From positions 62,001 to 126,000 of the forward strand of contig WIXG01000199.1 of assembly GCA_009869945.1 (NCBI GenBank): 64,000 nucleotides of DNA. Direction: 5' to 3'. Positions 1 to 13,500 of the stretch are shown one piece after another. Origin of the DNA: Mesaphorura yosii (lineage: Eukaryota > Arthropoda > Collembola > Poduromorpha > Tullbergiidae). The notes below the pieces were generated by a model. The model was not told the origin of the DNA. It worked only from the letters and a program-made list of their open reading frames with translations, and made no database searches. Both the position numbers and the translations under genes were made by a program. Within the stretch, counting starts at the first letter, position 1. Each line of letters begins with the position of its first letter.

Positions 1-3000
1 GTGAAGCATAACCTCACGCTAATACTTCATTTTCATTATTTTCGACAAAATACATGGCCATAATGCGAGCGTAATGGACAGGAGACCGAACTCGCTGCTG
101 CTGGCTGAATGCGCGAGGAGAGGTGCCTCGCGTGTCAAAACTCGGCCGTCTTGAACTAACGAATTGCTGCCGATTGTGCCAGCGGAGGACCGACGATGTA
201 AACGAAAGAAAGGTACACATGATTTGATACATTTTTAATACTATCTTGCGGAGACAGGTGGATGATGTTTTGACCCGAGGGAATGGCAGGAAAGAAACAT
301 TATGAATGAATTGAAGCAAACTCGGAACCCCGGTAGTTGAGGCGATCAGGGACACAGCAGACCGTGCAAGAAGGCAAATACACTCTTCACAATAATACAA
401 AGACCCATGATGACTGATATGAAGGTGTTGAAGTGACATTCGAGAGAATACACGCCAGCAGTGCAAGACCGCACTGCCCAGGCATAGATAAATTATTACG
501 TAGCAAAACGAACAAACGTGTATTATTCACTCTTGGGCACGCAGGGATAATCGTTTTATTGGAATTCAGTGATGCAACAAATGGTAAGCTCAAATAAAGA
601 AAAGTCTCGTCTTTCGTGGCTCAGGAATGAATCAGCAATTAACTTCTTTCAAATCACCCATGCCACACTAACTGAGAGTGAGGTGTAAGAGCAGTGAATG
701 TTTTAATTGAGTCTTATAACTAGGCTAATAATAGACAAGCCAGCAGTTTTGTTTGGATATCCTTTGCCATCCCAGTGGTTCCGCGTTGACGCCTGAAATT
801 AGCCAAAGCGGCCACGGATGTTTTAAAATTTAAGAAATCCAGCAAGTGTCCAAGAATTAAAATAAAAACACGAGACACGAATGCTGAAGCGAGTGAAGCT
901 TGGGGCAAATGCTTTTCCCTCTTTCGAGAAATAAATGCCACCCAAACACAAGAGTGAAACTGTTAGTGCGATGTCATTCCTCAGGACTTTTTGTAGTTGT
1001 GGTGGTGTAGGATGCTGGTTATTTATTGCACTCATGCATCAGCGTATCGATAGCGCCGTCGTCTGTCGTGTAGATAGTCGCATTCTCGCACGGGTCGTCT
1101 TTGTCGCAGGTTACCCCAGCCTGTCCTGCCGTTAACCACTTAAGCAGCAGCGACTTGGGACTCCTCGCGTGTGTGCTCTTCATACACGGGGAATTCTCCT
1201 TGCTCGCTGTGTCGAGTCGATCAAATATAAAGTTTGCCCAAATGCATCATTTCCGAGGTTGTACGCTTCAAAAATTTCAAACGGAAGTGGATAATAGGCT
1301 GCCTGCACGTGAAATAGCATGATTATTCCTCATTGCACTTTTGGAAAAGCAAAGAAGAAAGATAAAAAATGCGCAAAGTTATAAAAGTGGTTTTTTCGCC
1401 CATCATCATCTCCTGTTTCGTCAACATCTTCGAGTCCGAGATACATTCCCATTCCAAAATTACCCTGCAACGTGTATCACTCAAGCCATGCATAACGCCT
1501 GCCATACTCGGTGCGGTCTGCAACGCAGACACGTTACTGAAGCAAATTTATTGCGTCCATTAGCCAGAACCAAGCCCGACGGACAACAACTTGGCCCATC
1601 TTGAGCATACAGCGGCGCGAGTCGACGGCGGCCCTTGGCTGTCCCAAATGTTGCTGCTAATGTCAAGCTAATAACCAATATGTTCGTGCTCAGCCTTTCG
1701 ATCGCGGCAGAAATTCCTCCGTTTCCTCTCTCGGCCACCCTCACATCCTCTCAGAGTAATTAAACTGATAGCCGACTTTGCTACTCGAGCAATAAAAGTT
1801 GAATGATTTCGGTTGCGGCATGCCAGATGATTTGCATTCGCACGCATTGGAAATTCTAGTTTTGGTATCTGACTGCAAGCCCACGATAACGGCTTCCCGA
1901 ATTAGTCGGTAACATTTTCCCGAGTGCCTTTTGATTTGATCGGTAAAGGTCAATAGAGGCGAATAATAGATTTGGAGTTTATTTTCATTCGCCCAGCCAA
2001 GTGGAACCTCTGAACTTGAAATTACTGACATATGGCAAAGGATGGGCTGTGTAGTGGTTGCTGGTATGTAACTTTATTTGTGACTCGTGAAGCCACTTCG
2101 TATTTACGATTTTAATCAAAGAACCATATGAGCAGTTGCATGAAATCGAGATAAAGTGTAAGGAAACGGAAAGGAATCAGTCACACTCGACTGAGCACAA
2201 ACAATCGAACAAAATAAATTACATAATATTATGTTCATAATATTTCTTACCCAAAAGGATTGAAAACGCGAGGCCTCAGCCGAGTGCATGGAAATAATGA
2301 GGTACATAGCAGGAGGAACGTACCACAGCACATAACTGAAGCGAAGGATGAAGGGGACAAGTTGCGAGGCTTGAAATCGTACAATCGTACATCAGGGCTG
2401 AGCGCAACAGTAAAACGAGCAGTTCTTACTTTGCCCACAATTTTCTTACATCTCATTTTTATTATTATCACATTATAATTTTATTATTGCATTCGCCTTA
2501 GTTCTGGTAATATTTTATTTCAATGAGTCAAGTTCAATCGACGTGCATACTGTTGCGGGATAGAAACGGGTGAGCGGATGTTGAACCCCCCACTTGTTCG
2601 CGGCTCAACTGACTTGGTCGCTGAATTGTGCATACGAACGACACTGCGCGTCTTCTGTTCCTGTGCAGCATGTGGATGGCTTCAGCTGCGTTGGCTTGCT
2701 CGTACCCTCGTTTAACAATTGGAAGAGCTCTGACTTTGCCAATCCGAATTTAGTGCGTGGCGATGTTATAATTCCAACGCAAGAAAAAATTGCACTGGTA
2801 CTTCTTGTGCCTTGTGCGCGGTGGCAAACCATGCATACGTCCGGGCAGTGTTTCCTTTTTCTTTTAATTCTCGCTACCAACTCGAATCCATGCTCCCTTT
2901 CGAAGTTGTTGATTTACGCAGTTATCGCGATCCTTCGATCTATTGCGTAATTTCCACACGCACATTACAATATTAATTGTCACATGCGATGCCCATTATT

Positions 3001-6000
3001 TCTTTCACGTTCACGAAACAACTCTTATTAGTGACTATTGATTCAATTGATAGGCTGCTTTGTATTTCACCACAAGTAAATGACGGCCGCAGTCCCCACT
3101 CACTACTCACCCTTTCGTACAATTCTACGAAGGCTATTCTGTTGCAGTTGAGATGGGCAGATATTACACAAGTGTAGTCGGGAGGCAATGCGATGATGGG
3201 ACAAGAAGACAAGCACGGGAATCAGATCGTTAAACGCTCAAGACGAGGCGAGGGCCCGCCGCGTATGTCTTTCCGTGTATGTCACGAAACATGAACGTGA
3301 AAGATTGCTTGATAGAACTGTGGGGGTGAAGATATCGAATAGGAAATTCATTCGTGGGAAATTCATTTTTTGTCATCATCTTTGTTGTCATCTTTGTCAT
3401 ATCATCATCATTATGTTGTTCCGAAATGTACTGAGCCTCATTACTACACATTTGCTTTTCATTTTATTTCATTCCTTTGCAGGTATGCCCGCTGTACTTT
3501 GTGGGCTTGGAAGTAAGCGAATTGATCAATCAAAAATATCATTACCCGTTGCGAGACTCCGCCGCAATCGCATCTCGAAGGGGCAGTCTATAAATTTTTA
3601 CGTATTCACACCCTTGCTCAATCAAAGTATTCCAAATTCAGTATTCACTTCTTCGAAGTTATCGCACCTAAAATCTCCAAATAAATTCCTAAGGAAGTAG
3701 CGTCTTGTACGCTCTGAGTATGGTTTTGACTCTTCCACAAACGGGACGTCCTTTCCACAAATCTATTTTGACAGTATTCCCTTGAGTCCTTTCGTTTTCA
3801 ATTGAGCACGTATACTATATTGGCAGCAGATACCTTCACATGTTTCTTTAATTCATTTCATTACACAGAAACTTGTAGATGTTCTTAGTATTTTCTTATG
3901 CCAGAAGAATTCCTCATCCGAAGGCTGTCAGATTTGCACACACAGCAAGTGTTAGTTCGCTGTAGGGTCAATTTTAACTAAACACTGAATCGGAGTAAAC
4001 CAGCAGAAGGGGAATCTGAGACTCCTTGCATTTATTGACTGTATTTGTATTCGTGGTTGTTGCTCATTCCCTACACGAACTCGAACGGTCGGATTTTAGT
4101 GACATTATAGAAACTGAAAAACCACCTGTAAATGTCAAATCCGCAGAAATCGAAAGAATGGGGAGAAAGGAGTACTCATTCAGAAAAAAACCTTTGCTCG
4201 TTGTCCCGTGGCGGGATGAATTCTGACACAACACACGAACTCACCGTAATGAATATTTAGTTCATTGATTCGTCAATTAATTCGTGCTTCAGTCAAGCGG
4301 CACCTGTTTGACTTGACAGGAGATATATTTACCCGCTTAACATCACTCTCAGAATACCGGTGGCAGTCAGGCAGTTTCTGTGTTGAAGGTAAACGAGATA
4401 GAGCGTAAAGACTCAAGACGGTAAGGTGCAGGACCGGAGATGTCCCACGTAGGAAAGCTGCCCATTCTTGTTGAATAAATCGCGTATGTTACCTGTCCCA
4501 CGCAGAAAAAGCAGATTTCGCGAATATTGGCGACACTGTAATTTGTGCGCTCACGAGCGCTCGGGACATTATCTCCGTGCATGCGGGACTTCAACTTCGG
4601 AGATGGAATTCTGCTGCTGCGATTTCTGCGTCGACGGTGTCTTTAGTTGAATGAACAGAGTGCAGGTTCGTAATCAGAGAGGAGTGGGGATGCACGGCAG
4701 CCGAGCCAAGTCAAGATGTAGTGATTAGAGTGTGAAGGAATGAATGCATGGACAAAAAGTGAGGAAAGGATGACAAATCGAAAATTTGTTCCCCCAACAA
4801 ATAGAATTGAGATTGAGAGAATGACCATATGTCGTGATAGATGGGTTGCATTTTCTTCAGGTTTCGTGATCAAAATTTCTTTAGCTTTTAATATAATTCA
4901 AAGTGTGAATAGGTGATTTTACCAACTCGTTTTGCTCGGTCTACAACCTTGATGCAGCATTACCATTAAACTTCACGACGTTCTCTTGATGCGTGGTATT
5001 TTCTCAAGCCATGCATCCGAAGAGTCTCGTCCTGAGACAGAGACAGGGCGCATTATAAATTAAGAAGTGTAATTACATTGCATTAGGAGAGTCATGAGGC
5101 ATCACACCGGAAGTCCTACATTATCAATTGTTGAAATCAGTCAAAATCCGACCAGTCAAGACGGAGACTGCTTTTAATTGCATTGGTTCGTTATTTCGAA
5201 TGGTCCGCTAATTTCGCGAGACCTGTCACAGATATTTTGGATGTTTCTGTCGCTCATTCGTGTACGCGAAGCCATATTTACGGCTCGAAAGCTTGCTTTT
5301 ATTACGATAAAATTTCACGTGGAATCGTGAAATGCTAACGTTCAATGCGTGCGAAGACTTCATTTTCGTGCTGTTGCTCTGTTGTGTGATGGTTGTGAGT
5401 TTGATGCTGAGGCAGAGCAGCCCGTGGCAGAACAATACAATTTTGGGAGCGCTCACATTTCGTCTTTGTATCACATATAAAATAAGAGCAAAGAAACGCA
5501 GAAGGCAAGAGCTCGTGTGTGTATCTCCTTGTGTATTTACTTCTCGCAGACATTAAGAAGATGAGTTAAAATAAAATCGATGAACGAGAAGCTTGAAGAC
5601 ACAACTTTTCTTCGTGCTTTCTTTTTCCACTTCTCGTATGCGCTGAAGAAGTCGTCGGGTGGACGTCTTGAGCGCATGGGAGGCAAGTCAATGCTACAAG
5701 ATATAGCTGATCGATATATTCACGGGCCGGAGAGATTCGTCGATTCCGTGTCTCTGCCTTAAAGGGGTTTCACCCAGCGTCTAATCGAACCTTTCGATTG
5801 GAAAGTGGGAGCATCGATTGAGCATGCGAGCCAACACTTTCCAATCACACCTTTCCATTTTTATGCCCTTTGCGGAACTTTCTTTCGTATATTTCAGCAT
5901 CGGCCTGTAGCTGCGCTTTCCAGTCACAGCATTGAGAGTTCCACAGGATGCCCTGCCCTTTTTCGGAAAACCCAAGTCGGCTCAGAATTTTCCAACGCAG

Positions 6001-9000
6001 CACAAATTTCATCGCGCTACACGAACCGATTTTACTACATGCCGTCTTATTGACCGCCTGCATCAACGAATTTCCAAAGTCTGCTTTGTAGCCAATTTTC
6101 TTCCGGCGCCATGTCTATCTTTTTATTTCATAAGCTACCACATTCTGAAATCAACCTTGCCAACTCCGTTCCCGATAACGTATTTCTGCGCACGGATCTA
6201 TTATTTAACGATGAGAACATATTGAATTTGTCATTACATGGAAAAATCGAAATATAAAGATAAGAATTGCAGCATCAGATTTATTTCTTCACTTTTGCAG
6301 CGCAATTCCGCTCACGCCTCACAAATTCTTCTGATAACGACTTGCCTACAATGCAAAAGGCAGCATAAATGATCAAAGCAGCCTGGCGTTGCAAAACAAA
6401 CTTTAAATTTTATGTATTGATGCTAAATTTCTCAGGGAGCATTGATTTATTATCGAAAATTCTCCTCCTTCCAGTATTATCAGGCTATATTTGCTGAAAA
6501 TGCATATTTAGAAATGTCTCAGTATGCACGTTGACAAAGTTTAATGCATTCGGTAATTCAAATCTGCTTGCTCTCAATTCACAGCAATCCTAAAACTTCC
6601 ATCGTTGTGAAGCCATTACTCCAGACACTTTTCACCCAATCGTGCTCAAGCAATTAAAATTCTTACAAATCGTTTCAGCAATAAGTACTGATTAAGTGAG
6701 AGTAAAGATAAAAAAGTGGAGAGGATTCCGGTTTTTCTGTTGAGGGCCTCTCCTCAGCAACAAAAGGGCACGTGCGCTGCGCTTCTGCCGCAGAAGAAAC
6801 TCGTTACTCGTTATTCTTGTGTATGGGTAAAGAGAGACTCGGCTGTATCGTATCGCGAGAGGGTCCGTCGAGGTTTCTTTACTGGCTTCTTTTTCGCATC
6901 GGGAACACGAGCACAATTTTTGTCCGCAAGACCTTAGACTGAGTGAAGCCTTCAAAATTACGGTACGGTTTCACGGGTTTTAGTTATCTGATCTAATTTG
7001 ACATGTCTTCTAAATATCTATTAATCTATTAACGATAATAATCCTTCAGACGAGGCACGTGGCGCGCCCAATCACTCTGCGGCAAATTCATTCTTGATCA
7101 ATTCGGTAATTCAGTGTTCGTATTTCTAAAATGACAGAAAATCAGCCAACTTTCTTGAACTGTCTGGTTGAGTAAATGACAAATTTTCAGAATTCAAGAT
7201 CCTTTCTCAGGAATTATAGGCGAAATGGAGTCGTAGGTAACAGTACGGTATTAATCTGCCAGATCGCTAACTACAACTACTAAAGAGTAGCAGACCCGCT
7301 CAAAATTGTGCCCCACCAATCTGGCCCCAAGTATCTGTAGTAATTTCCACATTTTAATCAGTCAATTCATAATCGCACTGCATCAAATAGATCATGATCA
7401 TTGCGTGGGATTTTCTTACTAAGAAATGATAATAAATCGTGATATTAGGCAGTAACTGGCCCTTTGAATGTCACCGGACAGACACTCACGCGCATTATGA
7501 TTACGGTAAGAAAATGTTATCGTTCCTGCAATTATGAGCAGGGGATTATTTGGCTATGTGTCTAGAATGCTGTGAAACGAGAGGCTCCAAGAAATTAAGT
7601 AGATTACAAAATATGCTCAAGTTGAGACAAATCCTTTAGGTAGCGAGGAGAATTAGCTGCTGTGAGATTGGAAGGTCACTGTACTCGAGCGACAGATGAA
7701 GCATTTTACACGAGAGTTCAGAATTTACTGACACAAGAAACTCCATATCTTTTTTTGCCGCTGTTGTCGCATTCCAATGTGGCTGCGCTAAACACATTCG
7801 AGTTTTTATTTGTTATTGAAAAATTTAAAAATGAAAGGTGTGGAATCGGGCATCGCGAATTAGCAACGAAGGAATGCCAGGAGAGGTCGTCGTTTAATAA
7901 ATTGTGGTTTGTATTTCCCTGCTTGGATTGTATGCGCAAGGAAATTCGTCCCGTACGCGGAAGGTAGAAAGATGTGCGGAAGGCGCGGCGTTGTGGAATC
8001 CCGAGCGCTGTGCTCAGCTCGATGTCTGACAAATGGACTAACGATCGAATCAAACTCTTGCACAGCTAATCCGAACGTAAATTTCACTTTATTGAGAGTT
8101 ACACGAGCTTTCGCCTTAAAAAAATGTCACACAAATCAGGATTTCCGATAAGAAACTGAAAGAAAATCCGAGCAATTGGGCCATTGCAATTGCGACTGAG
8201 GCCCAGCGCGGGTGTGTGCATAGTAGTGAATTTTAGTATCAAATATTTGGTATTTTTGCATGAAAAAGAACGTCCCGTCCCGCCCGCACCAATAGAAGAC
8301 GTGCTGGATGGGTTCGAGTTTCGATATTTTCTCGGATTGCACTCAGCGAAGAGACGAGCGCATGCAGAATGAAGTCTGCTTGTGGAGCCCGTTGATGGTG
8401 AACAACAATGGCAACGGAAAACTGACAATAATTGTGTGGGCCGCATTTTCGCATAACACACGGTGAAGGAATGGGAATGGCAAGCACAAGTTAATGGATT
8501 TTGTGGAATGGAGCACGATTGCGGACTTTGTGCTTGTTGGCAGAGAGAAAGCTTTATTTTAAAAAGAGACAAAATATAATATGATAACGACGTTGTTATA
8601 GTTATTGATATTGGGTGGGTGGTAGAGGAATTGTTTCGATAAGTAACACAGGGAGTGCAGTTATTAGAAAAAGATGTGAATCTGTGATTCTGGATGCTGT
8701 AAACAAAATAGGTAGATATGAAAAGGGTTGCTGCTATTGTTAAGGATGGATATCAATGAGTTTGACTTTATACTGTTTGGGTTTGGTTTTCAATTCTCCA
8801 CCTTATGGGCTGTACCACTTCGCCAATCCCCGAATCAATCCGAACGCAACACATGCGCCAGAGCCTTACTTCTTCTAGATGATTTCTGATCAAATCTTGA
8901 GTGATCAACCCCTCAAGTTCAGATCAGTTCTGAATCGAGGAGGGGGTCAGGGATATTCTCGTATTGTCTTGGGTGCTCTGTTGAGACTTATTTTTTGTAC

Positions 9001-10549
9001 CCGATCGACAGCCCCATAAAATCTCTTTTGCTTCAGTTCTCAGCTGTCGATGGAAGTGAGACCACGTCCGCCGGAGACTCTCTATCCCGGGCGTTCACAC
9101 TGTGTGCGTTGTGCGAGCGTGCTGCAAATTAACTAATCAGCCTATCATGTCGGATTCCGATTACTCCCTACGACAATTAGCAAACCTCCGATTTAAACAA
9201 CCACCAGACTCTGCCGTTTGGTGCGAGAAAACATGGAAATTGTAAAGAGAGAAAAATTCAACGCTACTGGAACTGTCCCGAGTGTGGACGTTTGTTCTCG
9301 TTCGGCAACCGCCAGCGATCCGTTTGGTGCACCATTTCGACAATTTGACTTGCGGCCCATGTATTTATGGTTCTTCCAGATAATAGTGAGGTAAATTATC
9401 CCGAATTTTCGCAATTACGGCCTCAACTGTCACGACAAATGCAAGACGACAAGAAAAATCCAACAAACAGTGTGATAAATTCAGGACTCTGAACGAGGTT
9501 GACATTTGTTAACCGACGACGCAATCCGTACGGGTGAAGTGATTAGACGAATACTAAGGATCCATTCACTGGTTTGCTCCAACTGATTTGTTCCAATGTC
9601 AATTTGACTCGAAGTGGTAGGGTTTGCTCGGGAAATAATGGGGGAATGAGACAAAGTGTTCATCGAATATTGAGCTGAGGATGAGCAACAGTATTCCCAT
9701 GACCTGCACGCTGCTAGTTTAAATGACATCTGACCCCATCAGAAATCCACAAGGTTAAATGCCAATTTATTGATCGATTGGGTAATTTATGTAGTACCAG
9801 CTCAGACTGTGCAGAGAACGAATCATGGGCCAGTGATAGCGTAATACACAACTGGTGAACAATTTAGTATACCAATACAAAGAGAATATAATAATTTAGA
9901 GAATAAATGACGAGATGAATTTAAGAACGCGATGCGACCCAGCAACGTCCGTATGTTGGACTGTGTCCGCCTTCTGCGTCTCGCATAAGCCAAGAATGTG
10001 TCACCAATCCGAGTCATGGCGAGTTGTAACTGCAAAAAGTGCTACGCGACGACGACTGCCAAAATCAAACATGCTTGACAAATCAGACTTGCAAAGTAAA
10101 GTGAAACTACTTAATTAAAGTAACTCAAGTTCTTGCGGCCGTGCATTGCCGGCGCTTTACGAAATCAGTAAAATTAGCAGGGTCTCTGATTCATCCGTTC
10201 CCAAGTAAGTGACAAGAAGTTTTAGACTATTCTACTAGCAAGTACGGCAACCCAGGCACGCAGTGTCACAATCAGTGTATACAAATTAAAACGACTTACT
10301 TCCAGTTTTACGTATTGCAACTCAAATTCGGACCAGCGCGATTAATCTGCTTCTCAGCCGCTTTGTACAATACTTGTGAGCTCACCTTCGCACGTGAACT
10401 TGGTCTCGTTCATGGAACAGAGAAAGTGACAACTCTGATGGCTTCTGTATGAATCATGGTTGGTGGTGAAGTGCAATTGCGTCAGTCAGTGCTAAACGAA
10501 CGACTGGACATTCACCAGTGCTCAGAATTAGTCTCGGTTCACTGACGAA
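1..10549. other. Gene-free 5' flank of cut (candidate regulatory DNA)
   Basis: I see no open frame here that combines an ATG, usable splice sites and a recognisable protein; the frames of 60-157 codons look like chance. No tRNA, rRNA or transposon protein was recognised. The stretch lies directly 5' of the cut first exon. In flies the cut locus is known for very long upstream enhancers, so a regulatory role is a reasonable inference, but nothing in the sequence proves it. An imperfect hairpin at 8908-8947 is described in the findings. A far-upstream promoter or CASP-like exons of the same gene, or exons of a neighbour with introns, could still be hidden here. Confidence 0.5.
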
Positions 10550-13500
10550 ATGTACGGTCATAAGAACCGAAATCTGGGCGTAGACTATTGCTTAATGCCT
10601 AGTGAAGCAATTTCACCGTCGATTGCTTCGCCGCTTCCACCTTCAGCATCTTTAACACTTCCTTCGCCTAGCTCACCACCTGTCGATTGGATTATGAAAA
10701 AAGAAAGAATCTTTCTCCTTGCACAATTCTGGCAACAAGTAATTTTTATGCATTTTATAATCTGACGAATTGCTCTTATTTCAACTTTGGCACATTTTGA
10801 GAAACTTTTTCAGTGCATTTACAGTCACTGCTTTTAATAGCCCCAATCGGAATGGTTCACTAAATGTTACAGTTTATGACAGACAAGGAAATTACAAAAT
10901 GCATCATTAAAGTTTTAATTAGAGTTTAGACATGGATTGGCATTTCAGTCGCATGTCTGCTTGCTTCGCTGAATCATACGCTTCTTGCCAGCACGCCATC
11001 AAAATGCTATTGAAACTCAGTCAATTTAACAAACTTGGCTTTATTTCTTTGGCCATGTAGCTGGGTTCTGACATCGAAGCTTATGTAACGCTTTTCTATG
11101 TTCTTATTTTCTGAATACAGTGTAGATCTTGCCTAGGTTTTATACTGGACGTGTTTGCGGATAAAACAGAATTGATAAAGTGCATGCTTTGCTAGACCCG
11201 GCCGTTATATATTTCCTTGTCGCTTTTTCACGTTCATGCGGAGACTATTTACAATGAGTTTTAGTTCGTTTTTGTAAAGATTTTCGTACTGAAATAAAAA
11301 ATTCGTGTTGCCGGGCTGAATTCAGAAATTCAAAAATAACTTCTCTGTCCTCTTCGTGTCAATTTTGATGCATTTCGCAGTTTAATGTAGAGAACCGCGT
11401 CTAAATTCGCCTTGTAAAACGCAATTCCAGCAGTGCGTTGTTTGTCTTAAGCTCAGTCACTGTTTATCCTGCACCTGTCTTTCTTTCCGGCTATGACGTG
11501 ATAATCATCTAGTTTAGACTCCGGTCCGAGTTCTTGCAAACCAAGCAGTGCAAATTATTCATGCGTGTTGTGACGTCGCTCAAGCGAAGCGGTCAGAAAG
11601 CACGGCAATGGACCGAGCACCGGATGTGCACTTTCGCATTGAGAATTGTACCCTGAAGGCTACTAAAGTTATAAAATGAGATGCGTTTATTGGGCTTAAA
11701 TTTTTTGTCTGGGACGGTGTCGTGGTTGCGAAGAGATTGCAAGTGCCTGTGATTGGGTGCTTGTACATTCCACTCGTGTTGCGGGACGCTCGCTCTGTCG
11801 CTCGCGAATCTGAAGACAATATTCGGCGGTCCAGACAGTGCTTTAAGTTGGGCCTGATCGCAATGTCCCGTCCCAAGCTCTTTTGTGAGCTTTCTGGTGT
11901 CCCATTCGTGCATTGATTTCCCATGTTCGCATTCGCACTCGAAACGCCAAAGCGTCATCTCTCAAGTTGCGGAATGATATTATTAATTAGTCATAGTTTG
12001 AACTATATTAGTATATAGATTTCGCACAGTTGGAGTGCTGCCTGGGGTTTGAATCCGCTCGGAACGTAGCTGTTTTGATCTCACAAGCAGACGACGGGAC
12101 GGGACGGTAGAACCGGAGAGTTGGGTATGCGAGATGCTACGCACTAGTTCGCGATCGCGAGTCTTATTGTACGGGCTGAGACAATACCGCACCAAGTAGT
12201 AGTAACATAACAAGTGAGTGAGTTGTGTCATGTTACCCCAGAGCACGACAGCATTTCAATGTATTGCTTGCATTGTGCCGAGAATGTGCCGAGTTGAGGC
12301 CCGGCGCCCGTGCTCGCCCCTGATACTCACTACGACTTAGTTGATTTAGATTATTCTGTGATCACTTGATCACACAAGCTCCGATACCGATCCTTCGTGC
12401 AAGAGAAACGAATAAACTAAAAATACAAGCCAACGGTCGCCGACTAAAATATTGGCACCCCAAGAAATTAGTGTTTTTGTGCAATTTAGAATAGGTTCAA
12501 GAATGACTAATTTAAAAAAAATTAAGAAAATGATAACAAGCCGTAGAATTTTTATTCGATTCAGATTTAAGCTGAGTTTGAGAGTTCTTCTGCATGCATA
12601 GATGCATTGCGGGATCGTCTAGTTGTAGTCCAAGCAGGGGTTGCACTCCCTCTCCATTCTTTCATTGAACCCGCTTTCATACGACCGTTGGATCGGTCCT
12701 GTGCGTATAAAATTAGTCTCCGAAGACACCCCAATTCCATATTTCCAGCCAGGCTTCGCGTGCTACTAAAATTAGCACTTGTAATTTTGTAGAACTCAGA
12801 ATTTTTTTAATTCAAATAATTTCTTGTAAAATCTGTCAACATCTTGACTGGGATTCCTCCAAGTGGCCAAATCATTTTATGAATTTTTTGAACGAACTGA
12901 ACATGTATTTGACCTAATTACTCTACAAACTGTCAACGATTTATGCCGATTAATGCTTAATTCTGGTAGTTTTAGTAGAAAGCTGACTGACTGACTGACA
13001 TGAGTCGTTAAATAATCGAATTATAGCATGCGGAAGACAAGCGGACTCTTAATAGATGGAAGTTTGCGTAGTAAAAGTTTATGAGAAAATGTCTCAACCT
13101 GAACTGTTTCTGTTCGTACAGAGAGCAACCCTGGCCGAAAAAGAAGTGACGTCGTTAAAAGAGCAACTGGTAAATCACTCATTTCGCTCCAACACTGGAA
13201 TATCAATGGCCCCTCCACCGCAGGACGGGGAAGATCCTGCATTATCAAATCCATCAGACCAGAGTCAGGATGTTGAGTTAGCCTCCAAAGACAAAAAGGT
13301 AGGCAAGCAGCTGAATCATTTCGACAGTTCCTCTGTGCAAATGTTCGCATCAAATGTTGGGAGATTTTGTCGCGTTCTTTTCGTTGGGCTGCATTCTTAA
13401 TTTTGCAATACTCAAAACGTAATTCTTGCTTTCTATTGAGTTCCGTGTTTAGTTTTTAATTACGCTACGTAAATCGTGAAAGGCATTTCGATCTTCGTAG

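Noticed and set aside
14-466. 150-codon minus-strand frame at the window start
   Set aside because: No recognisable domain or family-like motif, and no splice partners; treated as chance.
4026-4226. Frame with a signal-peptide-like start and a basic end, like a small secreted peptide
   Set aside because: It begins with TTG after an in-frame stop, and no upstream exon with ATG and suitable splice sites was found.
8099-8572. 157-codon minus-strand frame, the longest in the first 10 kb
   Set aside because: Low-complexity Ser/Cys/Pro composition with no domain; other frames over the same DNA are also open, as expected for a stop-poor stretch.
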